Assembly (NCBI GenBank): GCA_032251045.1
Contig: JAVVEW010000047.1
Coordinates: forward strand, 1-18,689
DNA length: 18,689 nucleotides
Source: JAVVEW01 sp032251045
Lineage (GTDB): Bacteria > Pseudomonadota > Gammaproteobacteria > Methylococcales > Methylomonadaceae
Direction: 5' to 3'
Of this stretch, positions 1-6,586 are shown piece after piece. The notes beneath the pieces were generated by a model. It was not told where the DNA came from and ran no database searches. It saw only the letters and a program-made list of their open reading frames with translations. The position numbers and the translations under genes were made by a program. The number at the start of each line of letters is the position of its first letter. The stretch's first letter is position 1.

Positions 1-59
1 CGGTAAAAGGCGAGAAAGACACCGACTATGTGTTCACGCAGGTCACGTTTCAATTCTGA
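1..59 (+). CDS. C-terminal end of an outer-membrane beta-barrel protein (5' truncated)
   Basis: An open frame enters from the left edge (codons in phase with position 3) and stops at TGA 57-59, giving a tail that reads VKGEKDTDYVFTQVTFQF. Alternating polar and hydrophobic residues ending in a terminal Phe are the classic last beta-strand and BAM recognition signal of outer-membrane proteins, so the gene probably encodes a porin or similar barrel. The next gene, sbp, starts only 24 bases later on the same strand with no obvious terminator between, so the two are probably cotranscribed and the barrel may admit sulfate or another sulfur compound. The family cannot be determined from 18 residues. 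Confidence 0.55.
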   Translation, partial: VKGEKDTDYVFTQVTFQF

Positions 60-83
60 GGGTTATTTTTTAGTGAGGAAGTT

Positions 84-1088
84 ATGAAAACATTCGTTAA
101 AACATTAACAGCCAGTTGGATTTTGGCGCTTGCCCTGGCCGCGCCGGCCCAGGCCCAGCGTTCACTGCTGAACATTTCCTACGATCCGACCCGGGAGCTG
201 TATCAGGAATTCAATAAAAAATTCATCGCACACTGGCAGGAAAAAACCGGTGAAACGGTCTCCATCCAGCAATCGCACGGCGGCGCCGGCAAGCAGGCGC
301 GGGCGGTGATCGATGGCCTGGAAGGTGATGTGTTGACCCTGGCCTTATCCTACGACATTGACCAGATCGCCAAACGCACCGGCAAGCTCGATCCCAATTG
401 GCAGCAACGTCTGCCGAACAACAGCGCACCGTATACTTCCACCATCGTGTTTCTGGTGCGTAAAGACAATCCCAAAGGTATCCGGGATTGGGAGGATTTG
501 ATTAAAGCAGGCGTCTCCGTGATCACGCCCAATCCGAAAACCTCCGGCGGCGCGCGCTACAACTATCTGGCCGCCTGGGCGTTTGCCGAAAAAGCCTACG
601 GCAGCCCGGAACAAGCCAAGGACTTTGTCAAAAAACTGTATAAAAACGTGCCGGTGCTGGATTCCGGCGCACGCGGCTCCACCACTACCTTCGTGCAACG
701 CGGTATCGGCGATGTGCTGCTGGCCTGGGAGAACGAAGCCTTCTTAGCGGTTAATAAACTCGGTCCCGACCAGTTTGAAATCGTCGTGCCCAAGACCAGT
801 ATTCTGGCGGAAACACCGGTCACCGTGCTGGACAAAGTGGCCGAAAAACATGGCACCACCGATCTGGCCACGGCGTATCTGGAGTATTTGTATTCACCGG
901 TGGGCCAGCGTCTGGCCGCGAAATATTACTATCGGCCGCAACAGTCTGAACACGTTGACCCCAAAGATCTGGCGCGTTTCCCGCAACTGGAACGCTTTTC
1001 CGTGGATGAGGTATTCGGCGGCTGGCAGCAAGCCCAGGAAACGCATTTCAACGATGGCGGCACTTTTGATGAAATTTACGCGCCTTGA
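84..1088 (+). CDS. sbp: Sulfate/thiosulfate ABC transporter, periplasmic binding protein
   Basis: This 334-residue protein is the usual length for the Sbp/CysP family. It captures sulfate (or thiosulfate) in the periplasm and delivers it to CysT/CysW/CysA. A Sec signal peptide covers about residues 1-24, with a hydrophobic core and an AQA cleavage motif. Family blocks are visible: ISYDPTRELYQ at 31-41, SHGGAGKQARAVIDGL at 64-79 and NPKTSGGARYNYLAAW at 150-165. The start is supported by a GTGAGGAAG ribosome site just upstream. It is the first importer gene and is separated from cysT by a 248-base repeat-containing spacer, an arrangement that could allow the binding protein to be made in excess over the membrane subunits. 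Sbp and CysP cannot be told apart by eye. Confidence 0.93.
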   Translation: MKTFVKTLTASWILALALAAPAQAQRSLLNISYDPTRELYQEFNKKFIAHWQEKTGETVSIQQSHGGAGKQARAVIDGLEGDVLTLALSYDIDQIAKRTGKLDPNWQQRLPNNSAPYTSTIVFLVRKDNPKGIRDWEDLIKAGVSVITPNPKTSGGARYNYLAAWAFAEKAYGSPEQAKDFVKKLYKNVPVLDSGARGSTTTFVQRGIGDVLLAWENEAFLAVNKLGPDQFEIVVPKTSILAETPVTVLDKVAEKHGTTDLATAYLEYLYSPVGQRLAAKYYYRPQQSEHVDPKDLARFPQLERFSVDEVFGGWQQAQETHFNDGGTFDEIYAP

Positions 1089-1140
1089 TTGGCTGTTTAC
1101 CAAAGCGCGAGCGGTAATAACTGTTTACAGCTTGAAAAAA

Positions 1141-1186
1141 TCCCCCTTAACCCCCCTTTGCAAAAGGGCGAGGCTGGTAGGGCAGG
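1141..1186 (+). repeat. C-rich dispersed repeat, copy 1 (family A)
   Basis: The segment begins with a CCCCCTTAACCCCCC run, forms a short stem (CCCTTTTG-like against CAAAAGGG), and continues with GAGGCTGGTAGGGCAGG. The same architecture, in the same orientation, recurs at 5454-5490 (GAAGCTGGTAAAGCAGG tail) and twice near 12624-12696 (GAAGCTAGTAGAGC tail). All copies lie outside genes. Only short frames sharing a KGEAG-like peptide run through it, which reflects the repeat and not coding. It resembles a REP/ERIC-type intergenic element. Confidence 0.65.
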
Positions 1187-1187
1187 C

Positions 1188-1219
1188 GTAGGTTGGGCAA
1201 AGCGTAAGCGTGCCCAACC
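1188..1219 (+). repeat. Hairpin-forming dispersed repeat (family B), single copy
   Basis: This GTAGGTTGGGCAAAGCG...GTGCCCAACC element has perfect 9-bp arms, GGTTGGGCA at 1191-1199 and TGCCCAACC at 1211-1219, around an 11-base loop. Two more copies, in opposite orientation to one another, lie at 3062-3141. It follows a family A repeat in the sbp-cysT spacer. A transcript through it would fold into a stable stem, so it may protect the upstream sbp message or reduce read-through. That role is inferred from REP elements in general. Confidence 0.65.
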
Positions 1220-1336
1220 ATACCGCTGGTGCCCTGCGCGCCGCATTTTGTGCCTGTTCTGCGGGGAACGCCAACAAACCAACCGGGGTGGAAACCACAT
1301 ATCCGCCCCGTGTTTTTTAATCTAAAGGACACCACC

Positions 1337-2164
1337 ATGCCACAAAGTCCTATCATGCCCGGTTTTCGAGGTACTTTGGCGTTCACGCTGGTTTATCTGG
1401 CGCTGATCGTGCTGATACCGTTAAGCGCGCTACTGTTCAAATCCCTGGAACTGGGTTGGGCGGATTACTGGGCGATTCTGAGCAATGCCCGGGTGCAAGC
1501 CTCGTTCCGGGTCAGTTTTCTGGCCGCGCTGGCGGCATCCGCCGTGGCCGCTGTGTTTGGTTTTGTCATCGCCTGGAGCCTGGTGCGTTATCCGTTTCCC
1601 GGCAAGCGAATGTTCGATGCCTTGATCGATTTGCCGTTCGCCTTGCCTACGGCGGTGGCCGGTATCGTGCTGGCGGCGATTTACGAACCCAGGGGCTGGA
1701 TCGGCAAAATTGTCATGGATATTTTGGGCGTGCAAATCGCCTATAAACCATTAGGCATCGTGTTCGCGTTGATTTTTATCGGCCTGCCGTTCGTGGTGCG
1801 CACGGTCGAGCCGGTTTTGCAGGAATTCGATAGAGCCATGGAGGAGGCCGCCGCCAGCCTGGGCGCGAATCGCTGGCAGACGTTTGTTCGGGTGATTTTG
1901 CCCAATATCCTGCCAGCGCTGCTGACCGGCTTCGCGCTGGCTTTCGCCCGCGGCGTCGGCGAATACGGTTCGGTGATTTTCATCGCCGGCAACATGCCTT
2001 ATATCTCGGAAATCGTCCCGCTTTTGATTATCACCAAACTGGAGCAATACGATTACGCCGGCGCCACCGCCATTGGCCTGACCATGTTGATGGTGTCGTT
2101 TGTGTTGCTGCTTTTGGTCAATCTGTTGCAGCGCTGGGTTAGACGGCGTGGTGGGCAGTTGTGA
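1337..2164 (+). CDS. cysT: Sulfate/thiosulfate ABC transporter permease CysT (CysU)
   Basis: This 275-residue inner-membrane protein forms half of the sulfate translocation channel with CysW. About six hydrophobic helices are visible, beginning at residues 14-34, and the cytoplasmic EAA loop that contacts the ATPase reads EEAAASLGANRWQTF at about 169-183, followed by ILPNILPALLTG. LIDLPFALPTAVAGI near residues 96-110 is characteristic of CysT. The ATG at 1337 is chosen because AAAGGA lies about 8 bases upstream and the protein then begins at the normal family position. The frame stays open upstream to 1229, but that extension runs through spacer DNA. CysW starts 10 bases after the stop, so the two are surely cotranscribed. 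Confidence 0.93.
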   Translation: MPQSPIMPGFRGTLAFTLVYLALIVLIPLSALLFKSLELGWADYWAILSNARVQASFRVSFLAALAASAVAAVFGFVIAWSLVRYPFPGKRMFDALIDLPFALPTAVAGIVLAAIYEPRGWIGKIVMDILGVQIAYKPLGIVFALIFIGLPFVVRTVEPVLQEFDRAMEEAAASLGANRWQTFVRVILPNILPALLTGFALAFARGVGEYGSVIFIAGNMPYISEIVPLLIITKLEQYDYAGATAIGLTMLMVSFVLLLLVNLLQRWVRRRGGQL

Positions 2165-2174
2165 GGAAAAAATA

Positions 2175-3029
2175 ATGAACACGCAACAACAGAAAAGCAT
2201 ACCGATGGCCACTGCCGACCCGGTCTGGGTGCGTTATATCCTGATTGGTCTGGCGCTGACCATCATCACCTTGTTTCTGATTTTGCCACTGGTAACGGTT
2301 CTAATCGAGGCGTTTGCCAAAGGTTGGGACACATACCGCGACAGCATCGGCCATCCCGACACCCTGGCGGCTATTCGGCTGACGTTGCTCACCGCTGCCG
2401 TATGCGTACCGTTGACCACGTTGTTCGGTGTTTCGGCGGCCTGGGCAATTGCCCGGTTCGAGTTTCGCGGCAAAAGTTTCCTGATTACTTTAATCGACTT
2501 GCCGTTTTCGGTGTCGCCGGTGATCGCCGGTTTGATTTATGTGCTGATCTTCGGCGCGCAAGGCTGGCTGGGGCCCTGGCTTTCTGAATATGACATCAAA
2601 ATCGTCTTTGCCGTGCCGGGCATTATCCTGGCCACTTTGTTCGTGACTTTTCCGTTCGTCGCCCGGGAACTGATTCCGTTGATGCAGGAAATGGGGCATG
2701 AGGAAGAGGAAGCGGCGCTGTCTTTGGGCGCTAGCGGTTGGCAGACTTTTTTCAAAGTCACCTTGCCGAATATCAAATGGGGTTTGTTGTACGGCGTTTT
2801 GCTGTGTAACGCCCGGGCGATGGGCGAATTCGGCGCGGTGTCGGTGGTTTCCGGGCATATCCGGGGGCTGACCAATACTTTGCCGCTGCATGTCGAGATC
2901 ACCTACAACGAATATGACTTTGTCGGCGCGTTCGCCTCGGCCTCGTTGTTGGCCACCTTGGCGGTGGTCACCTTGGTGATCAAAACTTTTTTGGAATGGA
3001 AGCAAAACCAGGATCGGCAAGCGACATAA
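2175..3029 (+). CDS. cysW: Sulfate/thiosulfate ABC transporter permease CysW
   Basis: This 284-residue inner-membrane permease pairs with CysT. Hydrophobic helices begin at about residues 21-46. The EAA coupling loop EEEEAALSLGASGWQTFFKV is at about 176-195, and LIDLPFSVSPVIAGLIYVL near 106-124 is diagnostic of CysW. ATG 2175 has a good GAGGAAA site overlapping the end of cysT. An in-frame ATG at 2205 (MATADPVW) is a less likely alternative. The C-terminus is hydrophilic (EWKQNQDRQAT). The following 229-base spacer separates it from cysA and holds two classes of inverted repeat. Confidence 0.93.
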   Translation: MNTQQQKSIPMATADPVWVRYILIGLALTIITLFLILPLVTVLIEAFAKGWDTYRDSIGHPDTLAAIRLTLLTAAVCVPLTTLFGVSAAWAIARFEFRGKSFLITLIDLPFSVSPVIAGLIYVLIFGAQGWLGPWLSEYDIKIVFAVPGIILATLFVTFPFVARELIPLMQEMGHEEEEAALSLGASGWQTFFKVTLPNIKWGLLYGVLLCNARAMGEFGAVSVVSGHIRGLTNTLPLHVEITYNEYDFVGAFASASLLATLAVVTLVIKTFLEWKQNQDRQAT

Positions 3030-3061
3030 GTCGGCAGTAGGCTGGGTTGAGCGATAGCTTC

Positions 3062-3141
3062 GTAGGTTGGGTAAAGCGCGATAGCGCGTGCCCAACACAA
3101 CAGCGGCTTTGTTGGGCACGCTGCCGCTTTGCCCAACCTAC
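3062..3141. repeat. Large inverted pair of family B repeats
   Basis: Two family B copies face each other: GTAGGTTGGGTAAAGCG...GTGCCCAACA at 3062-3097, and its near reverse complement TGTTGGGCACG...CTTTGCCCAACCTAC at 3110-3141, separated by 12 bases. Each arm also has internal dyad symmetry (GCGCGATAGCGC in the left arm), so nested hairpins or one cruciform of about 80 bases are possible. This paired-repeat geometry is typical of REP doublets (BIMEs). It lies between cysW and cysA. Confidence 0.75.
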
Positions 3142-3150
3142 TTGACTGCG

Positions 3151-3180
3151 TAGGGTGGATATGCGAAGCGCATCCACCAG
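3151..3180 (+). repeat. Short hairpin repeat (GGTGGAT...ATCCACC type, family C)
   Basis: GGTGGAT at 3154-3160 pairs with ATCCACC at 3172-3178, and an inner GCG/CGC closes a 3-base loop. From memory, the TAGGGTGGAT...GCATCCACCA pattern is a widespread intergenic palindrome in proteobacteria. Only one copy is seen here, directly after the family B pair. No gene lies across it. Confidence 0.55.
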
Positions 3181-3258
3181 GGTTGACGGTCAAGACGGGG
3201 CCTGCGACCCCCGGAAATTCCCGAGTGAATAAATCAATAACATCACAAGAAACAAGCC

Positions 3259-4302
3259 ATGAGCATCCAATTACAAAACATAGCCAAACAATTTGGCAGC
3301 TTTACTGCCCTGGACAACATCAATCTGGACATTCCCGAAGGCGAGCTGGTCGCCTTACTGGGCCCCTCCGGCTGCGGCAAAACCACGCTGCTGAGAATTA
3401 TCGCAGGACTTGAACAAGCCGACGCGGGCGAGGTGTTTTTGAATGGCGACAAGGTCACCGACCAGCCGGTGAAAAACCGTCATATTGGCTTTGTGTTTCA
3501 GCATTACGCACTGTTTCGGCACATGACCGTGTTCGACAACATTGCCTTTGGTCTTAGAGTCAAGCCGAAAAAAATCAGGCCCGGTGAGACCGAGGTCAAG
3601 GAAAAAGTTCATGCCTTGCTGAATCTGGTGCAACTGGACTGGCTGGCCGACCGTTTCCCCGATCAACTGTCCGGTGGCCAGCGCCAGCGTATCGCCCTGG
3701 CCCGGGCGCTGGCGGTGGAGCCGTCGGTGCTGCTGCTCGACGAGCCGTTCGGCGCGCTGGATGCCAGTGTGCGTAAAGATCTCAGGCTGTGGCTGCGGCA
3801 TTTGCATCATGAGCTAAATGTCACCAGTATTTTCGTTACCCACGATCAAGAAGAGGCCATGGAAGTGGCCAGCCAGATCGTGGTGATGAATCACGGCGTG
3901 ATCGAACAAAAAGGCACACCTAGCGAAATTTACGATCAGCCGGGCAATGATTTCGTCTCCCGCTTCATCGGTCAGACCAATATCTTTCATATCGACCGCG
4001 ACGATCCCAACTGGCTGGCCGGCCTTGGCCTGGAAGTCGATCCGGCCAAGGGCGCGATTGCCCATGTCAGGCCGCATCATATCGACGTTGAACGCCTGGA
4101 ACCGGGCACCGACTCGCCGGTTCTGGTCAAGGATTGGCAGCATCTGGGCAGTAATATCCGCCTGGAACTGAGCCGGCCCGGCGCGGCCCGGCAGGACTCG
4201 GTGTTGTTCGTGGAAATGCCGGGTGATCGCTTTCGCGCCCTGGGCTTGACTAAAGGCGATCCGGTCAAAGTCAATATCAAGCACGCGCATTGGTTTCATT
4301 GA
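3259..4302 (+). CDS. cysA: Sulfate/thiosulfate ABC transporter ATPase CysA
   Basis: This 347-residue cytoplasmic ATPase powers the CysT/CysW channel. In order: Walker A GPSGCGKT at 35-42, Q-loop region FVFQHYALF near 78-86, ABC signature LSGGQ at 137-141, Walker B VLLLDEP at 157-163, and the switch His in FVTHDQEEA at about 195. A TOBE-type C-terminal domain follows from about 235, including HVRPHHIDVER. The motifs are intact. The ribosome site is weak (AAGAAACAAG). The 3' end overlaps a possible upstream ATG (4290) of the next gene, whose more likely start is at 4326, 23 bases after the cysA stop. A dimer of this subunit completes the importer. Confidence 0.95.
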   Translation: MSIQLQNIAKQFGSFTALDNINLDIPEGELVALLGPSGCGKTTLLRIIAGLEQADAGEVFLNGDKVTDQPVKNRHIGFVFQHYALFRHMTVFDNIAFGLRVKPKKIRPGETEVKEKVHALLNLVQLDWLADRFPDQLSGGQRQRIALARALAVEPSVLLLDEPFGALDASVRKDLRLWLRHLHHELNVTSIFVTHDQEEAMEVASQIVVMNHGVIEQKGTPSEIYDQPGNDFVSRFIGQTNIFHIDRDDPNWLAGLGLEVDPAKGAIAHVRPHHIDVERLEPGTDSPVLVKDWQHLGSNIRLELSRPGAARQDSVLFVEMPGDRFRALGLTKGDPVKVNIKHAHWFH

Positions 4303-4325
4303 CAGCTTCAGGAGCCAAAGAGGAG

Positions 4326-5423
4326 ATGAACGCTTCCGAATCGTTTACCGAAACTGATGAAACGCTGATCAGTTTTCCCGACCCGCACGCCCATGCCTTG
4401 TCGATTCGGGCCACGGCGTTGACCTTTGCTGATCCGGTTTCAAGGCAATTGTTGGACTATATCCAGCGCATCGCGCCCAGCGAAGCCAATGTCCTGATTA
4501 TTGGCGAAACCGGCACCGGCAAGGAATTGGTCGCCCGCCATATTCATGCCTTGAGTGCCCGCGCACAAGGCCCGTTCGTGCCGGTCAACTGCGGCGCGTT
4601 TACTGAAAACCTGATCGAAAGCGAATTGTTCGGTCATGAACGCGGCGCTTTTACAGGTGCCAATAGTAATCGCGCCGGCTGGTTCGAAGCCGCTAAAGGT
4701 GGCACCCTGTTTCTCGATGAAATCGGTGATTTGCCATTATCGGCTCAGGTCAAGTTGTTGCGCGTGTTGCAGGAGCGCGAAGTGGTGCGCTTAGGCGCGC
4801 GCACGGCCACGCCGATCGATGTCAGATTGCTTGCCGCCACCAATGTCGATCTGGCGGCGGCAGTGCGTGCCGGGCGCTTTCGCGAGGATTTGTATTACCG
4901 GCTGGATGTTGCCAGTATTCAGCTCAAGCCGCTGCGCGAGCGTTTGGGCGATATTCTGCCGCTGGCGCGGTTTTTTCTGGAGCGTTACCGTAAACGCATC
5001 GGTGGTATCGAGAAAACGCTGTCCAGTAGCTCCGAGCGCGCTTTGCTGAATTATTCCTGGCCAGGCAATATCCGGGAACTGGAAAACGTGATCCATCATG
5101 CTGTGTTACTTAGTCGGGGTTCGGATATCAGCCCCGAGGATCTGGAGCTACATGCCAGCACCGGCAATAAAATTGCCGCCGGAACCGAAACAATCGAACC
5201 GCAGGTGGCGGGGGACTTTAAGCGTTTGCGCGATATTTTGGTGCAGACCTATGACCAGAGCCTGGACGATTTGTATCAGCGTATTGACCAGGCGGTTATC
5301 GATAGCGCCTATCAATATTGTGAGTGCAATCAGGTACAAACCGCCAAGCTGTTGGGCATTAGTCGTAATGTGTTAAGGCACAAATTGAAAGCATATGGTT
5401 TTTTGCCGTTCATAAAAACCTAG
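4326..5423 (+). CDS. Sigma-54-dependent Fis-type activator, SfnR-like, without sensor domain
   Basis: This 365-residue activator of RpoN promoters has an AAA+ core with Walker A GETGTGKE at 60-67, the sigma-54 contact loop GAFTGA at 107-112, Walker B GGTLFLDE at 125-132, FREDLYYRL at 185-193 and WPGNIRELENV at 245-255. A Fis-type helix-turn-helix near 337-357 (TAKLLGISRNVLRHKL) binds the enhancer. The first 35 residues contain no receiver, GAF or PAS domain. The opening LTFADPVSRQLLDYIQRIAPS and overall length resemble SfnR, the sulfur-limitation activator of dimethylsulfone use in Pseudomonas. ATG 4326 is preferred over ATG 4290 inside cysA because AGGAG lies at 4310-4314. Its position after cysA suggests sulfur control; its targets are unknown, and I found no clear -24/-12 promoter in the window. 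Confidence 0.85.
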   Translation: MNASESFTETDETLISFPDPHAHALSIRATALTFADPVSRQLLDYIQRIAPSEANVLIIGETGTGKELVARHIHALSARAQGPFVPVNCGAFTENLIESELFGHERGAFTGANSNRAGWFEAAKGGTLFLDEIGDLPLSAQVKLLRVLQEREVVRLGARTATPIDVRLLAATNVDLAAAVRAGRFREDLYYRLDVASIQLKPLRERLGDILPLARFFLERYRKRIGGIEKTLSSSSERALLNYSWPGNIRELENVIHHAVLLSRGSDISPEDLELHASTGNKIAAGTETIEPQVAGDFKRLRDILVQTYDQSLDDLYQRIDQAVIDSAYQYCECNQVQTAKLLGISRNVLRHKLKAYGFLPFIKT

Positions 5424-5453
5424 ACTATTCAATAAGCTCCAGGCTTATGTACG

Positions 5454-5490
5454 CCCCCCTTTTTGAAAAAGGGGAAGCTGGTAAAGCAGG
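5454..5490 (+). repeat. C-rich dispersed repeat, copy 2 (family A)
   Basis: A CCCCCC run is followed by TTTTTGAAAAAGGGG and then GAAGCTGGTAAAGCAGG-like sequence. The tail matches copy 1 (GAGGCTGGTAGGGCAGG) and copy 4 (GAAGCTAGTAGAGC). The core is an exact dyad of 9-bp arms around a single G. Same orientation as the other copies. Confidence 0.65.
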
Positions 5491-5591
5491 CCCTTGCCAG
5501 TCTCGTCAGAGAGGCATTGCGCTAAAACGCCTGCGTCGCGAACACTGCGCCTCCTGGCGTTGCAATATCCTGTCAATTGACGCACCATCGC

Positions 5592-5650
5592 CAGCCATGC
5601 TCAGTTTGAGCATTTGCACTGTGCTTTAGACTCCAAATTGAGCATGGCTG
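5592..5650. repeat. 17-bp inverted repeat, 25-base spacer
   Basis: CAGCCATGCTCAGTTTG at 5592-5608 is matched by CAAATTGAGCATGGCTG at 5634-5650, a reverse complement with one mismatch in 17. No U-run follows on either strand, so it does not look like a standard terminator, though a bidirectional role between the convergent genes is possible. It is unrelated to repeat families A to C. Confidence 0.7.
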
Positions 5651-5726
5651 CCTTATCGCGTTGACCCCGTGAATGATTACAGCTTAGGGTACCTAGTATG
5701 GGCTGAAACGGGTTATTGTGATTGAA

Positions 5727-6509
5727 TCAGGACGCCGCCAGCCCGGCAATGTTATAGCCGGCATCGACATAAAGCACTTCGCCGGTAATGCCGGAGGCTA
5801 AGTCCGAGCTTAAAAACGCCGCGGCGTTGCCGACTTCCTCGATGGTGACATTCTTTTTCAATGGCGCGGTATCGGCGGCTTTGGCCAGCATGGCTTTGAA
5901 ATTATTGATGCCGGAGGCGGCCAGGGTGCGGATGGGGCCGGCGGAAACGGCGTTGACCCGGGTGCCTTCCGCGCCCAGTGCGGCGGCCATGTAACGTACA
6001 TTGGCTTCAAGGCTGGCCTTGGCCACGCCCATGACGTTGTAATTGGGAATCGCCCGCTCGGCGCCCAGATAGGTCAAGGTCAGCAAGCTGCCGTTTCGGC
6101 CCTGCATCATTTCGCGTCCGGCTTTGGCCAGCGCGGTGAAGCTGTAAGCACTGATGTCGTGCGCGATACGGAAATTATCCCGGGTGGTGGCGGCGACATA
6201 ATCACCATCCAAAGCGTCACGCGGGGCATAGGCCACCGAATGCACGATGCCGTCCAGGCCGTCCCAATGTTGGCCCAGCTCCTTGAATACCTGATCGATA
6301 TGCTCATCGAGGGCGACATCGCATTCGGTGGTGATGGTTGAGCCCAGCTCCTCGGCCATGGTTTCAACCCGCGATTTCAACTTGTCGTTCTGATAGGTAA
6401 ACGCCAATTCCGCGCCTTCGCGGCGCATGGCCTGGGCAATGCCCCAGGCGATGGAACGGTTGCTGGCGAGGCCGACGATCAGTATTTTTTTACCCGCTAG
6501 GAAAGCCAT
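5727..6509 (-). CDS. fabI: Enoyl-[acyl-carrier-protein] reductase (NADH), FabI
   Basis: This 260-residue cytoplasmic enzyme makes the last reduction in each round of type II fatty-acid elongation. It is full length and close to E. coli FabI throughout. The nucleotide-binding N-terminus MAFLAGKKILIVGLASNRSI carries the FabI-type glycine motif. The catalytic pair Tyr157 and Lys164 sits in NYNVMGVAKAS, with the second active-site Tyr at 147 in LTYLGAERA. SAGPIRTLAASGI and the C-terminal SGITGEVLYVDAGYNI are also present. Position 93 is Ala (HSVAYAP) where E. coli has Gly93, a residue near the triclosan site; Ala occurs naturally in other FabI proteins such as that of S. aureus. AAGGAGT lies 4-5 bases before the ATG. 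It appears to be a single-gene unit. Confidence 0.96.
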   Translation of the reverse strand: MAFLAGKKILIVGLASNRSIAWGIAQAMRREGAELAFTYQNDKLKSRVETMAEELGSTITTECDVALDEHIDQVFKELGQHWDGLDGIVHSVAYAPRDALDGDYVAATTRDNFRIAHDISAYSFTALAKAGREMMQGRNGSLLTLTYLGAERAIPNYNVMGVAKASLEANVRYMAAALGAEGTRVNAVSAGPIRTLAASGINNFKAMLAKAADTAPLKKNVTIEEVGNAAAFLSSDLASGITGEVLYVDAGYNIAGLAAS

Positions 6510-6542
6510 GTCTACTCCTTGATTGAATTGTTGTTATACTCA

Positions 6543-6565
6543 GGTTTTTTACGCCTTAAAAAACC
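6543..6565. promoter_or_regulatory. Palindrome in the fabI / importer divergent promoter region
   Basis: GGTTTTTTA (6543-6551) and TAAAAAACC (6557-6565) form exact 9-bp arms around CGCCT, midway between two divergent starts. On the fabI strand a TATAAC-like -10 lies just downstream (6533-6538), with only a poor -35 overlapping the palindrome. The position suits an operator or shared control element for fabI and the importer. No known regulator site is recognised, and an RNA hairpin is the alternative. Confidence 0.4.
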
Positions 6566-6586
6566 GTAAACAGTAGCCCAGACCGA

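Larger units (their letters stand above)
5424..5726. other. Gene-free spacer between convergent sfnR-like gene and fabI
   Basis: Both flanking genes end here. No convincing gene is present; a 60-codon frame at 5447-5629 is largely repeat-derived and lacks a ribosome site. Contents: a small hairpin ATAAGC/GCTTAT at 5432-5448 just after the regulator stop, a C-rich family A repeat containing an exact CCCCTTTTT-G-AAAAAGGGG dyad at 5456-5474, and a separate 17-bp inverted repeat at 5592-5650. The first two hairpins may end or process the regulator transcript, although no classical stem followed by a U-run is present. Confidence 0.6.

Noticed and set aside
1229..1336. Upstream extension of cysT to an ATG at 1229
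   Set aside because: The added 36 residues are translated spacer DNA with no ribosome site at 1229, and the ATG at 1337 has a good site and fits the family length.
2100..2174. Upstream extension of cysW to an ATG at 2100
   Set aside because: It lies inside the 3' end of cysT in another frame; ATG 2175 has a GAGGAAA site and gives the usual protein length.
5450..5500. Possible sigma-54 promoter near TGGTAAAGCAGGCCCTTGC
   Set aside because: The GG and GC elements are about 14 bases apart instead of 10, and the segment is part of a dispersed repeat.
5447..5629. Possible 60-residue protein in the sfnR-like/fabI spacer
   Set aside because: Its start is repeat-derived, it has no ribosome site, and similar KGEAG peptides appear in frames through the other family A copies.
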